A stretch of 47,461 nt of DNA from Specibacter cremeus. GTDB lineage: Bacteria; Actinomycetota; Actinomycetes; Actinomycetales; Micrococcaceae. Under the pieces are notes generated by a model. The model was not told where the DNA came from. It searched no databases and saw only the letters and a list, made by a program, of their open reading frames with translations. The position numbers and the translations under genes are program-made. Positions 24,937-32,557 of this stretch are shown in pieces (within the stretch, counting starts at the first letter, position 1; every line of letters begins with the position of its first letter). The stretch lies in NCBI RefSeq assembly GCF_003946885.1, contig NZ_RWKQ01000038.1, positions 1 through 47,461 of the forward strand. The letters are read 5' to 3'.

Positions 24937-25445
24937 TGCACCCCGTAGTGGTTTTCGGCCGCTTGGACGACGACGTCCTCCTCATCGAGCAGATCGACCG
25001 GACGCCGGTCGTCCAGTTGGCCCGTTGGCGCGCACAGCCACTGGGCCAGGTCGGCGCTGGGGACGTCCAGACGGTTGGCCATCCGCAAAAGACGGGGGAC
25101 CACGGGGCGCACCGCACGGAGTTCGACGTTGAACTGGAATGCCGGGTACAGGTACGCATTGCGTCGCTTGATGCCCAACAACGTTCCGGCGCGACGTCGA
25201 TCGGTGGCGAAGCTGGACACATTGCCGGACGTTGAGCCGAGCAGGTCACCAACCTCGCGGGCGGAGAGGAACGGGAATTCGGCCTCCATGGCACGCCATG
25301 CGTTCTCCGTTGACTGGACCCCACGGGCCATTTCCGGGGTCACGGGTACGGTCACGGCAGCGGCCGCCGCCCGCAGCGCGGCCAACCCCTGATGGAGGCG
25401 CACAACAGCGTTCTCCAGGTCGTGTTTGCGGGATGCCGCGACCAT
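24930..25445 (-). CDS. Xre/MbcA-ParS-like antitoxin for RES toxin
   Basis: Antitoxin of 171 aa. The middle carries a helix-turn-helix-like region (FLSAREVGDLLGSTSGNVSS then RRRAGTLLGIKR). The C-terminal ADLAQWLCAPTGQLD followed by RPVDLL resembles the Xre/MbcA/ParS toxin-binding domain. The ATG at 25445 is preferred because AGGAG lies seven bases upstream, over an ATG nine codons earlier. It is the first gene of the pair, with a short overlap to the toxin. Two dispersed repeat units lie just upstream. Confidence 0.85.
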   Translation of the reverse strand: MVAASRKHDLENAVVRLHQGLAALRAAAAAVTVPVTPEMARGVQSTENAWRAMEAEFPFLSAREVGDLLGSTSGNVSSFATDRRRAGTLLGIKRRNAYLYPAFQFNVELRAVRPVVPRLLRMANRLDVPSADLAQWLCAPTGQLDDRRPVDLLDEEDVVVQAAENHYGVQW

Positions 25446-25507
25446 GGGATTCTCCTGTCTTTTCTTATGCACTAGCTTAGGCTAAGAACCGTCGGCGCTC
25501 CATGGCA

Positions 25508-25560
25508 GGGGTTTCGACAAGCTCAACCACCGGGGGTCTCGACAAGCTCAACCACCGGGA
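25508..25560. repeat. Two TTTCGACAAGCTCAACCACC repeat units
   Basis: Two directly repeated copies of the dispersed element, GGTTTCGACAAGCTCAACCA and GGTCTCGACAAGCTCAACCA, between the RES/Xre module and the end of the GntR gene. Confidence 0.88.
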
Positions 25561-25561
25561 C

Positions 25562-26269
25562 TCAGTGCTTGGCCCACTCGCCGCGCACGTGGCCGATGTG
25601 CCGGCGCATGAGGTCCTCGGCCTCGGCTGCCTTCCCGGCCTGGATCAGGTCCACCAGCTCCACGTGTTCCAGCGCCGTCTCGCGCAGCCGGCCGGTCTTG
25701 GCCAGCGGTGCCAGGCCCAGCAGCCGGGTATGCGCGCGCAGCTCGGAGATCAGGGCGACCAGCCGCCTGTTGCCGCTGTATTCGAGGACCGCGATGTGGA
25801 ACTTCCGGTCGGCCTCCGTGTAGGGGATGAGATCGCCCGTGGCGGCGAAATCCACGATGTCCTGGGCCATCACGCGCAATCGGGCCAGGCCGTCGTCGTC
25901 AATCCTCCCGGTCACCTCGCGCACGGTGGGCGGCTCGATGAGCAGGCGCAGCGCGGTGATCTCGTCCAGGTCCTCGTCGGAGACCTCGGTGACGCGGAAC
26001 CCCTTGTTCGGCAGCGACACGACCAGGCCCTCCTTCGCCAGGTCCAGCATGGCCTCGCGCACGGGCGTGGGCGAGACGCCGAACCGCTTGCCGAGCATGG
26101 GCGCCGAGTAAACCTCGCCCGGCTGCATCTCGCCGGAGATGACGGCGGCACGCAGCGCCTGGGTCACGGTCTCGCGCAGGCTGGCGCTCTTCTTGACCAC
26201 CGTTAAGCTGGACCCGGTCAGGCTGGACCCTGCCAGATTGGACGCCGCCAGATTGGATGCCGCGTTCAT
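25562..26269 (-). CDS. GntR family regulator (FCD domain), putative hydroxyproline regulator
   Basis: Transcription factor of 235 aa. The winged helix (about 28-95) includes GEMQPGEVYSAPMLGKRFGV and SPTPVREAMLDLAKEGLV. The C-terminal FCD ligand domain (about 97-220) shows the helical pattern with D-x3-H metal-binding residues near DRKFHIAVLEYSGN. The N-terminus has an odd repeat, ASNLA-ASNLA-GSSLT-GSSLT, before the domain. The ATG at 26269 is chosen for its GGAGA ribosome site. Operator-like site B lies 54 bases upstream, so autoregulation is likely. It probably senses a hydroxyproline pathway metabolite; that is inferred from the locus. Confidence 0.9.
   Translation of the reverse strand: MNAASNLAASNLAGSSLTGSSLTVVKKSASLRETVTQALRAAVISGEMQPGEVYSAPMLGKRFGVSPTPVREAMLDLAKEGLVVSLPNKGFRVTEVSDEDLDEITALRLLIEPPTVREVTGRIDDDGLARLRVMAQDIVDFAATGDLIPYTEADRKFHIAVLEYSGNRRLVALISELRAHTRLLGLAPLAKTGRLRETALEHVELVDLIQAGKAAEAEDLMRRHIGHVRGEWAKH
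26208..26259. repeat. 15-base in-frame tandem repeat in GntR gene
   Basis: Units of the type GGCTGGACCCTGCCA and GATTGGACGCCGCCA encode the pentapeptides ASNLA and GSSLT four to five times at the start of the GntR protein. Each unit is a multiple of three and so cannot shift the frame. Confidence 0.7.
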
Positions 26270-26322
26270 TGTGTCTCCATTTCTTGCGGCCCGTGCCCGG
26301 CAGCACTGGATCAACCGATGCG

Positions 26323-26343
26323 TTTACAATATGACATTTTAGT
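26323..26343. promoter_or_regulatory. GntR-type operator candidate, site B
   Basis: On the minus strand the core reads ATGTCATAT, an imperfect match to the site in front of the other hydroxyproline genes. The flanks are weaker (ACT and AAA). It lies 54 bases before the GntR start and overlaps the last base of the cyclodeaminase gene. Confidence 0.45.
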
Positions 26344-27307
26344 CGTTGCCGGGTTTGCCGCGGAGAAAAAGTTCCCGGCCGGACAATTCATAGGCCCGTC
26401 CCGCCACCACGAGGTCCTCCCACGACATGCCCACGCCCGTGTACAGCAGCGGCGCACCGTCCTCGGGCGTGAACCGGCCGTTGACCAGGTCGGCGAGCGT
26501 CGCCAGCCCGCGCTCGCGCCACTGGTCCACGGAGCGTGCCGGGATCAGGTCGCCTGCCTCGCGCAGCGCGGATTCGCGGCCCTCGACGACCACGTCGGCG
26601 CGGCGGGCGAACCCGGGATCGATCTCCCGCGCGTCGAGCCCGTGCGAGCCGATGGCCGCCACGATCGCGTCGTCGCGGACCAGCGCGCCGTCGAACACCG
26701 GCTCGCCGGAGGACGTGGCGCAGACGACGACGTCGGCACCGGTCACGTCGCCCGGCCCACCGACGCGGGCCGCCAGTCCGCGGGCGGCCCAGCGGGCGGC
26801 GAACTCGGCGGCCGCCGCCGGCCGGCGGCCGATGACGATGAGGTCCTCGATGCCGCACACCTCGCTGATGGCCGCCACGTGACGCTCGGCCTGCAGGGAC
26901 GTGCCGAACACGGCCAGCGTGCCGGCGTCGGGCCGGCCGCGCACGGCCAGCAGGTGCTTGAGCGCCAGCGTGGTCACGGCCGGGGTGCGGATCAACGTCA
27001 GCTCGGCCCCGTCCATCGCGGCCAGCGGCGTGAGTGTGTCCCCGTCGAACAGCAGATAGGTGCCCTGGATCTTGGGGTGGCCCTTGGCGGGGTTGCCGGG
27101 GGCGACCGTGGCGACCTTGATGCCGGCGTACCGGGCCGATTGCGCCGGCATGAGCAGGAATTCCCCCGCGGTGAGCGGGCTGAACAGGCGGGGCGGGTCG
27201 AGCTCCGGGTCGAGGCCGCCGCGCAGGGCGTCGTGCAGCGCCTGGACGGCGGCTCGCGGGGACAGCAGCGTGTTGAGGGCTTCCGCGTCGAGGTAGGGCA
27301 GGCTCAT
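26339..27307 (-). CDS. Ornithine cyclodeaminase / mu-crystallin family imine reductase
   Basis: NAD(P)-binding protein of 322 aa of the OCD/mu-crystallin family, whose members include delta-1-pyrroline-2-carboxylate reductases. Cofactor region LAVFGTSLQAERHVAAI and the VIGRRP end of the next strand are visible, with ADVVVCATSSGEPVF downstream. Following the aconitase-X genes, it fits a reductase that turns the imine from cis-3-hydroxyproline into L-proline. That substrate is inferred from context. It overlaps the AcnX small-subunit stop by four bases and is the last gene of the 30973-to-26339 operon. Confidence 0.88.
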   Translation of the reverse strand: MSLPYLDAEALNTLLSPRAAVQALHDALRGGLDPELDPPRLFSPLTAGEFLLMPAQSARYAGIKVATVAPGNPAKGHPKIQGTYLLFDGDTLTPLAAMDGAELTLIRTPAVTTLALKHLLAVRGRPDAGTLAVFGTSLQAERHVAAISEVCGIEDLIVIGRRPAAAAEFAARWAARGLAARVGGPGDVTGADVVVCATSSGEPVFDGALVRDDAIVAAIGSHGLDAREIDPGFARRADVVVEGRESALREAGDLIPARSVDQWRERGLATLADLVNGRFTPEDGAPLLYTGVGMSWEDLVVAGRAYELSGRELFLRGKPGND

Positions 27308-27786
27308 GGGGCTCCTTCCGTGCCGATGATGGCTGTGCAGATGATGGCTTCGTCCGCCGTCGCCTGGACCGTGGCTGTCGCCGGCGCGGCGGCCCGCAAC
27401 CGCTCGAGGACCGGGCCGTCCGCGAGCACGATCGGCAGGCGGGTGCCGTACAGTTCGGCGGCGGCGAGTGCGCCCAGGACGATGATGGCGTCCCGGGCGC
27501 CCAGCACGATGGCCGCCGGCCCGACGCCGGCGCGCAGCTGCTCGGCCAGCACGGACGATGACGAGCTCGATCCCCGGGACGCGTCCATGACCAGGATGCG
27601 GCCCGCCAGCGAGGTGCCGTATTGGGGGTGGTGGGGGTCCGTGATGACGCCCGTCTGCAGGTCCGTGCCGCCCCAGAAGGAGAGCGGCTCGTCCAGCACC
27701 AGCAGCGGGCCCGTGCCGGTGCCCGGTGTCAGTGTCCGGGCGGCCAGTGCCTCGCCGCGGACGGTGTTAGGACCAGTGGGTGTCAT
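27304..27786 (-). CDS. Aconitase X swivel subunit (DUF126)
   Basis: Protein of 160 aa of the DUF126 family, the small swivel-domain partner of aconitase X. SFWGGTDLQTGVITDPHHPQYG and the GRILVMDASRGSSSSSSVLAE loop are the family signatures; the serine-rich loop forms part of the active site in homologues. It overlaps the large-subunit stop by 20 bases, an unusually long overlap, implying strict coupling. Confidence 0.92.
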   Translation of the reverse strand: MTPTGPNTVRGEALAARTLTPGTGTGPLLVLDEPLSFWGGTDLQTGVITDPHHPQYGTSLAGRILVMDASRGSSSSSSVLAEQLRAGVGPAAIVLGARDAIIVLGALAAAELYGTRLPIVLADGPVLERLRAAAPATATVQATADEAIICTAIIGTEGAP

Positions 27787-29041
27787 CGCGGATCACCTCC
27801 CCCGCGCACGCGGAGGCCACGCATTCGCCCAGTGTCCCGAACACGACGTCGACGCCGAGGTTCGCCGGCGCATACCAGGCCCACTTGCCCGACGGCGTCA
27901 TGACGGTGCGCGTGTCCGGGGCCAGGATGGGCGTGATGTAGGTGCACGTGTCGACCACGATCCGGGCGCCGCGCGCCTCGGCCACCTGGACGAAGCCGGC
28001 GTCGCGGGCCCGGGCCAGCACCTCACGGGAGGTGGAGATCCACACCGTGCAGTCCGGGTGGAACGCCGGCGCGTCGGCCAGCGCCTGGGCCAGTTTCTCG
28101 AACTCGGGCAGCGAGAAGTGCGGCGTGCCCAACGCGACGGCGTCGAGCGCGCGGGCACCGGCCGCCGTCGTCAATTCATCGCGGGCGGCGCGCAGCATCG
28201 CGGCGGTGACACGCTCCACCGGCAGCGACTCCGGCGCGGCCGGCGCGTCGGCGAGTGCCTCGGGCGTCACGCCGGCCACGTGGAACAGCGCGACCCCGCC
28301 GGCGGAGGCGGCCGTGGCGCCGAGCGCCTTGAGCTTGTCCTCGTCCACCAGGTCCGGGTCGATCCCGGTCAGCAGCGGGACGCCCGTGCCGGAGCGCCGG
28401 CCCACGACGTCGCCCAGGGCCGCCCAGGCGGCGTCGTGGGCCAGCAGGCTCGCGGACAGCCCCGAGCAGTCCAGCTCGAGGGTGGGCACCCGGTTGGCCG
28501 GCAGGTGCAGCCCGGCCTCGGGCACGCGGCCGGTGATGGCCGCGCAGATGTCGATGAAGTCGCCGTAGCGTTCGGTGCGCGCGCCCAGCACGGAGTTGGC
28601 GAACACGATCGCGTTCGACTCGGCCCAGGCGATGTGCTCGCCGGCGCCCGGGCGCTGCACGGACTGGTACGGCGCACAGGTCCAGGTGGGCTTCGCGCCG
28701 AGCGCCGTGTAGGCGTCCATGAGCGCGCGGGCGGGCACGGCCTCGGTGGGCGGCAGCCGGACCAGGCCCGGGTGCATCAGGTCCAGCGAACTGACGTTCA
28801 GCGTGGTGGGCACGGCCACCGTGGCGCCCAGGTCAACGAGCTTCCGCGCGAAGTCCAGGCCGGCGCGGCCGTGGTACAGGCAGCCGTCGATGTGCGCCCC
28901 GGTGATGGGGATGAGCCGGGTCGCGCCGAGCACGCCGGCCAGCCCCGTGACCAGCCGCATGGCCATGGCCGTCCCGGCGCCGCGCGTGCCGGCGAGCATG
29001 GCGCTCTCCTCGCCGGTGAGCGCCAGCGCCGGGGTGTTCAC
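27767..29041 (-). CDS. Aconitase X catalytic subunit (likely cis-3-hydroxy-L-proline dehydratase)
   Basis: Catalytic subunit of 424 aa of the AcnX (DUF521) family. Type-II AcnX enzymes of bacteria are known to dehydrate cis-3-hydroxy-L-proline. Seen here are GAHIDGCLYHG, a TCAPYQ segment, SNAIVFANSVLGARTERYGD and a late VVDTCTYITPI region that supplies a cluster cysteine. Separate large and small subunits, as here, are the bacterial arrangement. The neighbours (epimerase, imine reductase) support the hydroxyproline role over mevalonate AcnX. Its start overlaps the epimerase stop (ATGA-like, four bases). Confidence 0.9.
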   Translation of the reverse strand: MNTPALALTGEESAMLAGTRGAGTAMAMRLVTGLAGVLGATRLIPITGAHIDGCLYHGRAGLDFARKLVDLGATVAVPTTLNVSSLDLMHPGLVRLPPTEAVPARALMDAYTALGAKPTWTCAPYQSVQRPGAGEHIAWAESNAIVFANSVLGARTERYGDFIDICAAITGRVPEAGLHLPANRVPTLELDCSGLSASLLAHDAAWAALGDVVGRRSGTGVPLLTGIDPDLVDEDKLKALGATAASAGGVALFHVAGVTPEALADAPAAPESLPVERVTAAMLRAARDELTTAAGARALDAVALGTPHFSLPEFEKLAQALADAPAFHPDCTVWISTSREVLARARDAGFVQVAEARGARIVVDTCTYITPILAPDTRTVMTPSGKWAWYAPANLGVDVVFGTLGECVASACAGEVIRDDTHWS

Positions 29042-30039
29042 AGCAGGAACCCGGCCGGGAACGGGTCGTCCGGGTCCAGGTGGTACTGGGCGGTGCCGGT
29101 CACCCAGGCGCGCCCGGTGATGGTCGGTACGACGGCGGGCAGCCCGCCGACGGTGGTTTCCTCGACCAGCCGGCCGATGAACTGGGTGCCGATGTAGGAC
29201 TCATTGACGAAGTCGGTGTCCAGTGCCAGTTCGCCGCGGGCGTGCAGTTGGGCCATGCGGGCGCTGGTGCCGGTGCCGCACGGGGAGCGGTCGAACCAGC
29301 CGGGGTGGATGGCCATGGCGTGGCGGGAATGCTGTGCCGTGGAACCGGGCGCTTTCAGGTAGACGTGGTGGCAGCCGGTGATGTCCGCCCGTTCCGGGTG
29401 CACGGGCAGGTTTTGGGCGTTGATGGCGTCCATGATCCTCAGCCCGGCATCCAGCAGCCGGTCCTTCGCGGCCCGCTCGAACGGCAGGCCCAGGTCCTCC
29501 AGCGCCACGATCGCGTAGAAGTTGCCACCGAATGCCATGTCGTACCCGACGTCGCCGAACCCGTCGACCCGGACTGTCTGGTCCAGGGCCAGCGCGAACG
29601 ACGGCACGTTGCGGATGGTGACGGACTTTGCCGCCCCGTCCCGCACGGCGACGTCGGCCACCACCAGCCCGGCCGGGGTGTCCAGCCGGATGGTGGTGAC
29701 GGGTTCGCGGACCTCCACCATGCCGGTCTCCACCAGCACGGTGGCCACGCCGATGGTGCCGTGCCCGCACATGGGCAGCAGCCCGGAGACCTCGATGAAC
29801 AGCACGCCGTAGTCGGCGTCCGGCCGGGTGGGCGGTTGCAGGATGGCCCCGCTCATGGACGCGTGCCCGCGTGGTTCGTACATGAGCAGCGTGCGCACGT
29901 CGTCGCTGTTGTCTATGAACCACTGGCGCCGCTCGGCCATGGTGGCCCCGGGAATCGTCCCGACGCCGCCGGTGATCACCCGGGTGGGCATCCCCTCGGT
30001 ATGGGACTCGACGGCATGAAACACACGCTTGGAGCGCAT
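29038..30039 (-). CDS. 4-hydroxyproline 2-epimerase (proline racemase family)
   Basis: Cofactor-free epimerase of 333 aa that converts trans-4-hydroxy-L-proline to the cis-4-hydroxy-D form. The two catalytic cysteines are Cys91 in PMCGHGTIG and Cys254 in DRSPCGTGTSA. The N-terminal AVESHTEGMPTRVI is typical. With Cys at both sites, an epimerase or racemase, not a dehydratase, is expected. It overlaps the AcnX start and follows the DapA-like gene by about 28 bases. Confidence 0.92.
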   Translation of the reverse strand: MRSKRVFHAVESHTEGMPTRVITGGVGTIPGATMAERRQWFIDNSDDVRTLLMYEPRGHASMSGAILQPPTRPDADYGVLFIEVSGLLPMCGHGTIGVATVLVETGMVEVREPVTTIRLDTPAGLVVADVAVRDGAAKSVTIRNVPSFALALDQTVRVDGFGDVGYDMAFGGNFYAIVALEDLGLPFERAAKDRLLDAGLRIMDAINAQNLPVHPERADITGCHHVYLKAPGSTAQHSRHAMAIHPGWFDRSPCGTGTSARMAQLHARGELALDTDFVNESYIGTQFIGRLVEETTVGGLPAVVPTITGRAWVTGTAQYHLDPDDPFPAGFLL

Positions 30040-30067
30040 CGTTACTCCTGACCTTGTGTCTGCGAGC

Positions 30068-30973
30068 TTACTTGTAGCCCTTGGCGAGCACGGCCTCGGT
30101 GTCGGCCTTGATGCGCGCGGTCAGCTCCTCGGGCAGCGGCAGGCGCGGCTGGCGGCAGGCGCCGCCCTTGCGCCCGGCGAGGTCCATGGACAGCTTGATG
30201 GACTGCACGAACTCCGTCTTGGAGTCCCAGCGCAGCAGCGGGTGCAGGTCGCGGTAGATCGGCAGCGCCGTGGCGATGTCCTCGGCCTTGCCGCTGGTGG
30301 CCAGCTCGTACAGTGCCACGGTGCTTTGCGGGATGGCGTTCGGGTAGCCGGCGATCCAGCCGACGGCGCCGGCCAGGCCGAGCTCCAGGAGCACGTCGTC
30401 GGAGCCGATGAGGAGGTCAAGTCCCGGGGCCAGTTCGGCGATTTCGTAGGCGCGGCGCACATCGCCGGTGAATTCCTTCACGGCCACGATCAGGCCCTCG
30501 TTGTAGAGGCGGGCCAGCAGGGCCGGGCTGAGGTCAACCTTGGTGTCGTACGGGTTGTTGTAGGCGACGACGGGCAGCCCGGCCTTGGCGACCTCGCGGT
30601 AGTGGGCCACCACCGTCTCGTCGTCGGCCTTGAACGTGTTCGGCGGCAGCGCCAGCACCGACGCGGCGCCGGCGGCCTTGGCCTGCTCGGCCCAGCGGCG
30701 GGCCTCGTCGGCACCGTACGCCGCGACGCCGGGCATGACGGTGAAGCCCTCGGGCGAGGCGGCGACGGCCACCTCGACGACCTTGGCGCGCTCCTCGTCG
30801 GTGAGCGTCTGGTACTCGCCAAGGGAACCGTTCGGGCACACGCCGTCGCAGCCGTTGGCGGCCAGCCAGGCCACGTGCTCGGCGAACGCGTCGTAGTCAA
30901 CGGTCAGGTCGTTGTTGAACGGCAGGGCGGTGGCGACGTGGACGCCGCGCCACGGCTGAGTGCGAGTGGTCAT
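30068..30973 (-). CDS. DapA-family deaminase (delta-1-pyrroline-4-hydroxy-2-carboxylate deaminase)
   Basis: TIM-barrel Schiff-base enzyme of 301 aa. The catalytic lysine is Lys166 in VAVKEFTGD and the conserved tyrosine is Tyr138 in VAYNNPYDT. The GSLGEYQTLT loop replaces the GTTGE of true dihydrodipicolinate synthase. In this setting it fits the deaminase that converts the cyclic imine from D-hydroxyproline to 2-oxoglutarate semialdehyde and ammonia. It is the first gene of the five-gene operon and is preceded by operator-like site C. Confidence 0.9.
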   Translation of the reverse strand: MTTRTQPWRGVHVATALPFNNDLTVDYDAFAEHVAWLAANGCDGVCPNGSLGEYQTLTDEERAKVVEVAVAASPEGFTVMPGVAAYGADEARRWAEQAKAAGAASVLALPPNTFKADDETVVAHYREVAKAGLPVVAYNNPYDTKVDLSPALLARLYNEGLIVAVKEFTGDVRRAYEIAELAPGLDLLIGSDDVLLELGLAGAVGWIAGYPNAIPQSTVALYELATSGKAEDIATALPIYRDLHPLLRWDSKTEFVQSIKLSMDLAGRKGGACRQPRLPLPEELTARIKADTEAVLAKGYK

Positions 30974-31033
30974 GTCATGCTCCTTTGGATGCGTGTGTGG
31001 CGGTCGGGACCGCGGGTATGGGGAAAGTCTACC

Positions 31034-31054
31034 AGTGCAATGTCACATGTTACT
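31034..31054. promoter_or_regulatory. GntR-type operator candidate, site C
   Basis: 21-bp site with core ATGTCACAT and flanks AGT and ACT at three-base spacing, 61 to 81 bases before the DapA-like gene. The left half GTGCAATGTCACA is identical to that of site D. Confidence 0.6.
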
Positions 31055-31062
31055 AGGGGTGA

Positions 31063-31091
31063 TTTCGACAGGCTCAATCACCGGGATGCTC
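31063..31091. repeat. Short copy of dispersed repeat
   Basis: TTTCGACAGGCTCAATCACC followed by a second half-unit GGGATGCTCAATCACCGGG, between the Xaa-Pro peptidase stop and operator site C. Could serve as a transcription end for the peptidase operon. Confidence 0.8.
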
Positions 31092-31093
31092 AA

Positions 31094-32557
31094 TCACCGG
31101 GACGCCATCCAGCGCTCCACGCCGGCCGCATCGATGGGCAACGCGTCGGAGAGCACCTCGGAGCCGGTGGGCGTGACCAGGATGTCGTCCTCCAGTCGCA
31201 CGCCGATGCCGCGCAGCTCCGGCGGCACCATGAGATCGTGTTCGTGGAAGTACAGGCCCGGCTCCACGGTCAGCACCATGCCGGCGGCCATCTGGGCCCC
31301 TTGGTAATGCTCATAGTGCGACTTCGCGCAGTCGTGCACGTCCAGGCCCAGGTGGTGGCCGATCCCGCACACGAGGAACCGGCGGTGGTGCTGTCCCTGC
31401 GGGGACAGCGCCTCGTCCACGGAGACCGGCAGCAGGCCCCAGTCGTGCAGCCCGGTGGCGATGACCTCCATGGCGGCTTGGTGGAAGTCGGTGAACGCGC
31501 GCCCGGGAGCGACGGCCGCCAGGCCGGCCCGGTGCGCCTTCTCGACGAGGTCGTGGACCTGGCGCTGGACCGGGGAGAACGTGCCCGACGCCGGAAACGT
31601 GCGCGTGACGTCGGCCGTGTAAAAGCTGTTCGTCTCCACGCCCATGTCGAGCAGCAGCAGCTCGTCGGCCAGCACGGGCCCGTCGCAGCGCACCCAGTGC
31701 AGCGTGGGCGCGTGCTTGCCGCTGCCGACGATCGTCGCGTAGCCCACACCGTTGCCGTGGCTGCGCGCGTGCCGGTCGAACGTGCCCTGCAGCCACCGCT
31801 CCCCCGGCCCGGCGATGGCGGTGGGGATCTCGCGGACGACGGCGGCGAAGCCCGCCACGGTGTGGTCCACGGCCTCGCGCAGCTGGGCGATCTCCCAGTC
31901 GTCCTTGATCATGCGCAGCGTCGACAGGGCGCTGGCCAACCCGCCGTCGGCGGCCAGCGCGTGCCGGCGGACAAGCTCGGCGTCGGGCCTGCCGGCGACC
32001 AGCGCGGGACCTCCGGCCGCGCGCGCGGCGTTCGTCACGCCGTCGTCCAAGCCGGCCAGCGGCTTGACCGCCAGGCCCAGCGCGCCGGCCCAGTCGTCGA
32101 AGCCTGGGGCCGAGCCCACCCACAGTTCGCCGTGGGCGGCGTCGGCGAAGAACGCCGGCTCGCCCGGGTAGGCCGGGGCGGGGATGTACAGGACGGCGTC
32201 GTGCCCGCCGGACGCCGGGGTCATGACGAGCACGGCACCCTCGATCGCGGCGCCGGTCAGCCAGTAGAAGTCCGAGTCGGGGCGGAAGTCGTAGTAGGTG
32301 TCGTTGGCGCGCACGGGCGCGGTGCCGGCGCCGATGACCAGCACCTGGCCGGCGAAGTCCGCCGACAGCCTCGCGCGGTGCGCGGCCGCGGCCGCGGCGG
32401 CACCGGCGACGACCGGCGGGGTCCGGTCCGGGATGCCCCAGCCCTGCCCCATGAACTCGTTGAACGCCGGCAGCTGGGCCAGCCGGGGCAGCCGTGGGTC
32501 AGGGTTCGCCGGCGCCGGCATGGACGGGGTGGCGGGCGTGAACGTTGTCTCAGTCAT
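31094..32557 (-). CDS. Xaa-Pro aminopeptidase (M24 family)
   Basis: Aminopeptidase P-type metallopeptidase of 487 aa that removes an N-terminal residue in front of proline or hydroxyproline. An N-terminal AMP_N domain (about 35-215) is followed by the pita-bread domain. Metal ligands fit Asp304 (LLLDMGVETN), Asp316 (ADVTRTF), a histidine in GHHLGLDVHD, Glu432 (VEPGLYF) and Glu456 (RLEDDIL). No signal peptide, so it acts in the cytoplasm on imported peptides. The ATG at 32557 overlaps the iminopeptidase stop by eight bases. Confidence 0.92.
   Translation of the reverse strand: MTETTFTPATPSMPAPANPDPRLPRLAQLPAFNEFMGQGWGIPDRTPPVVAGAAAAAAAHRARLSADFAGQVLVIGAGTAPVRANDTYYDFRPDSDFYWLTGAAIEGAVLVMTPASGGHDAVLYIPAPAYPGEPAFFADAAHGELWVGSAPGFDDWAGALGLAVKPLAGLDDGVTNAARAAGGPALVAGRPDAELVRRHALAADGGLASALSTLRMIKDDWEIAQLREAVDHTVAGFAAVVREIPTAIAGPGERWLQGTFDRHARSHGNGVGYATIVGSGKHAPTLHWVRCDGPVLADELLLLDMGVETNSFYTADVTRTFPASGTFSPVQRQVHDLVEKAHRAGLAAVAPGRAFTDFHQAAMEVIATGLHDWGLLPVSVDEALSPQGQHHRRFLVCGIGHHLGLDVHDCAKSHYEHYQGAQMAAGMVLTVEPGLYFHEHDLMVPPELRGIGVRLEDDILVTPTGSEVLSDALPIDAAGVERWMASR

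Noticed and set aside
26318-29197. Plus-strand open frame of 959 codons
   Set aside because: Antisense to the OCD, AcnX and epimerase genes, which have clear motifs; a GC shadow.
30068-30973. Lysine-pathway dihydrodipicolinate synthase (dapA)
   Set aside because: The GTTGE loop is GSLGE and the gene lies in a hydroxyproline operon, so a deaminase role fits better.
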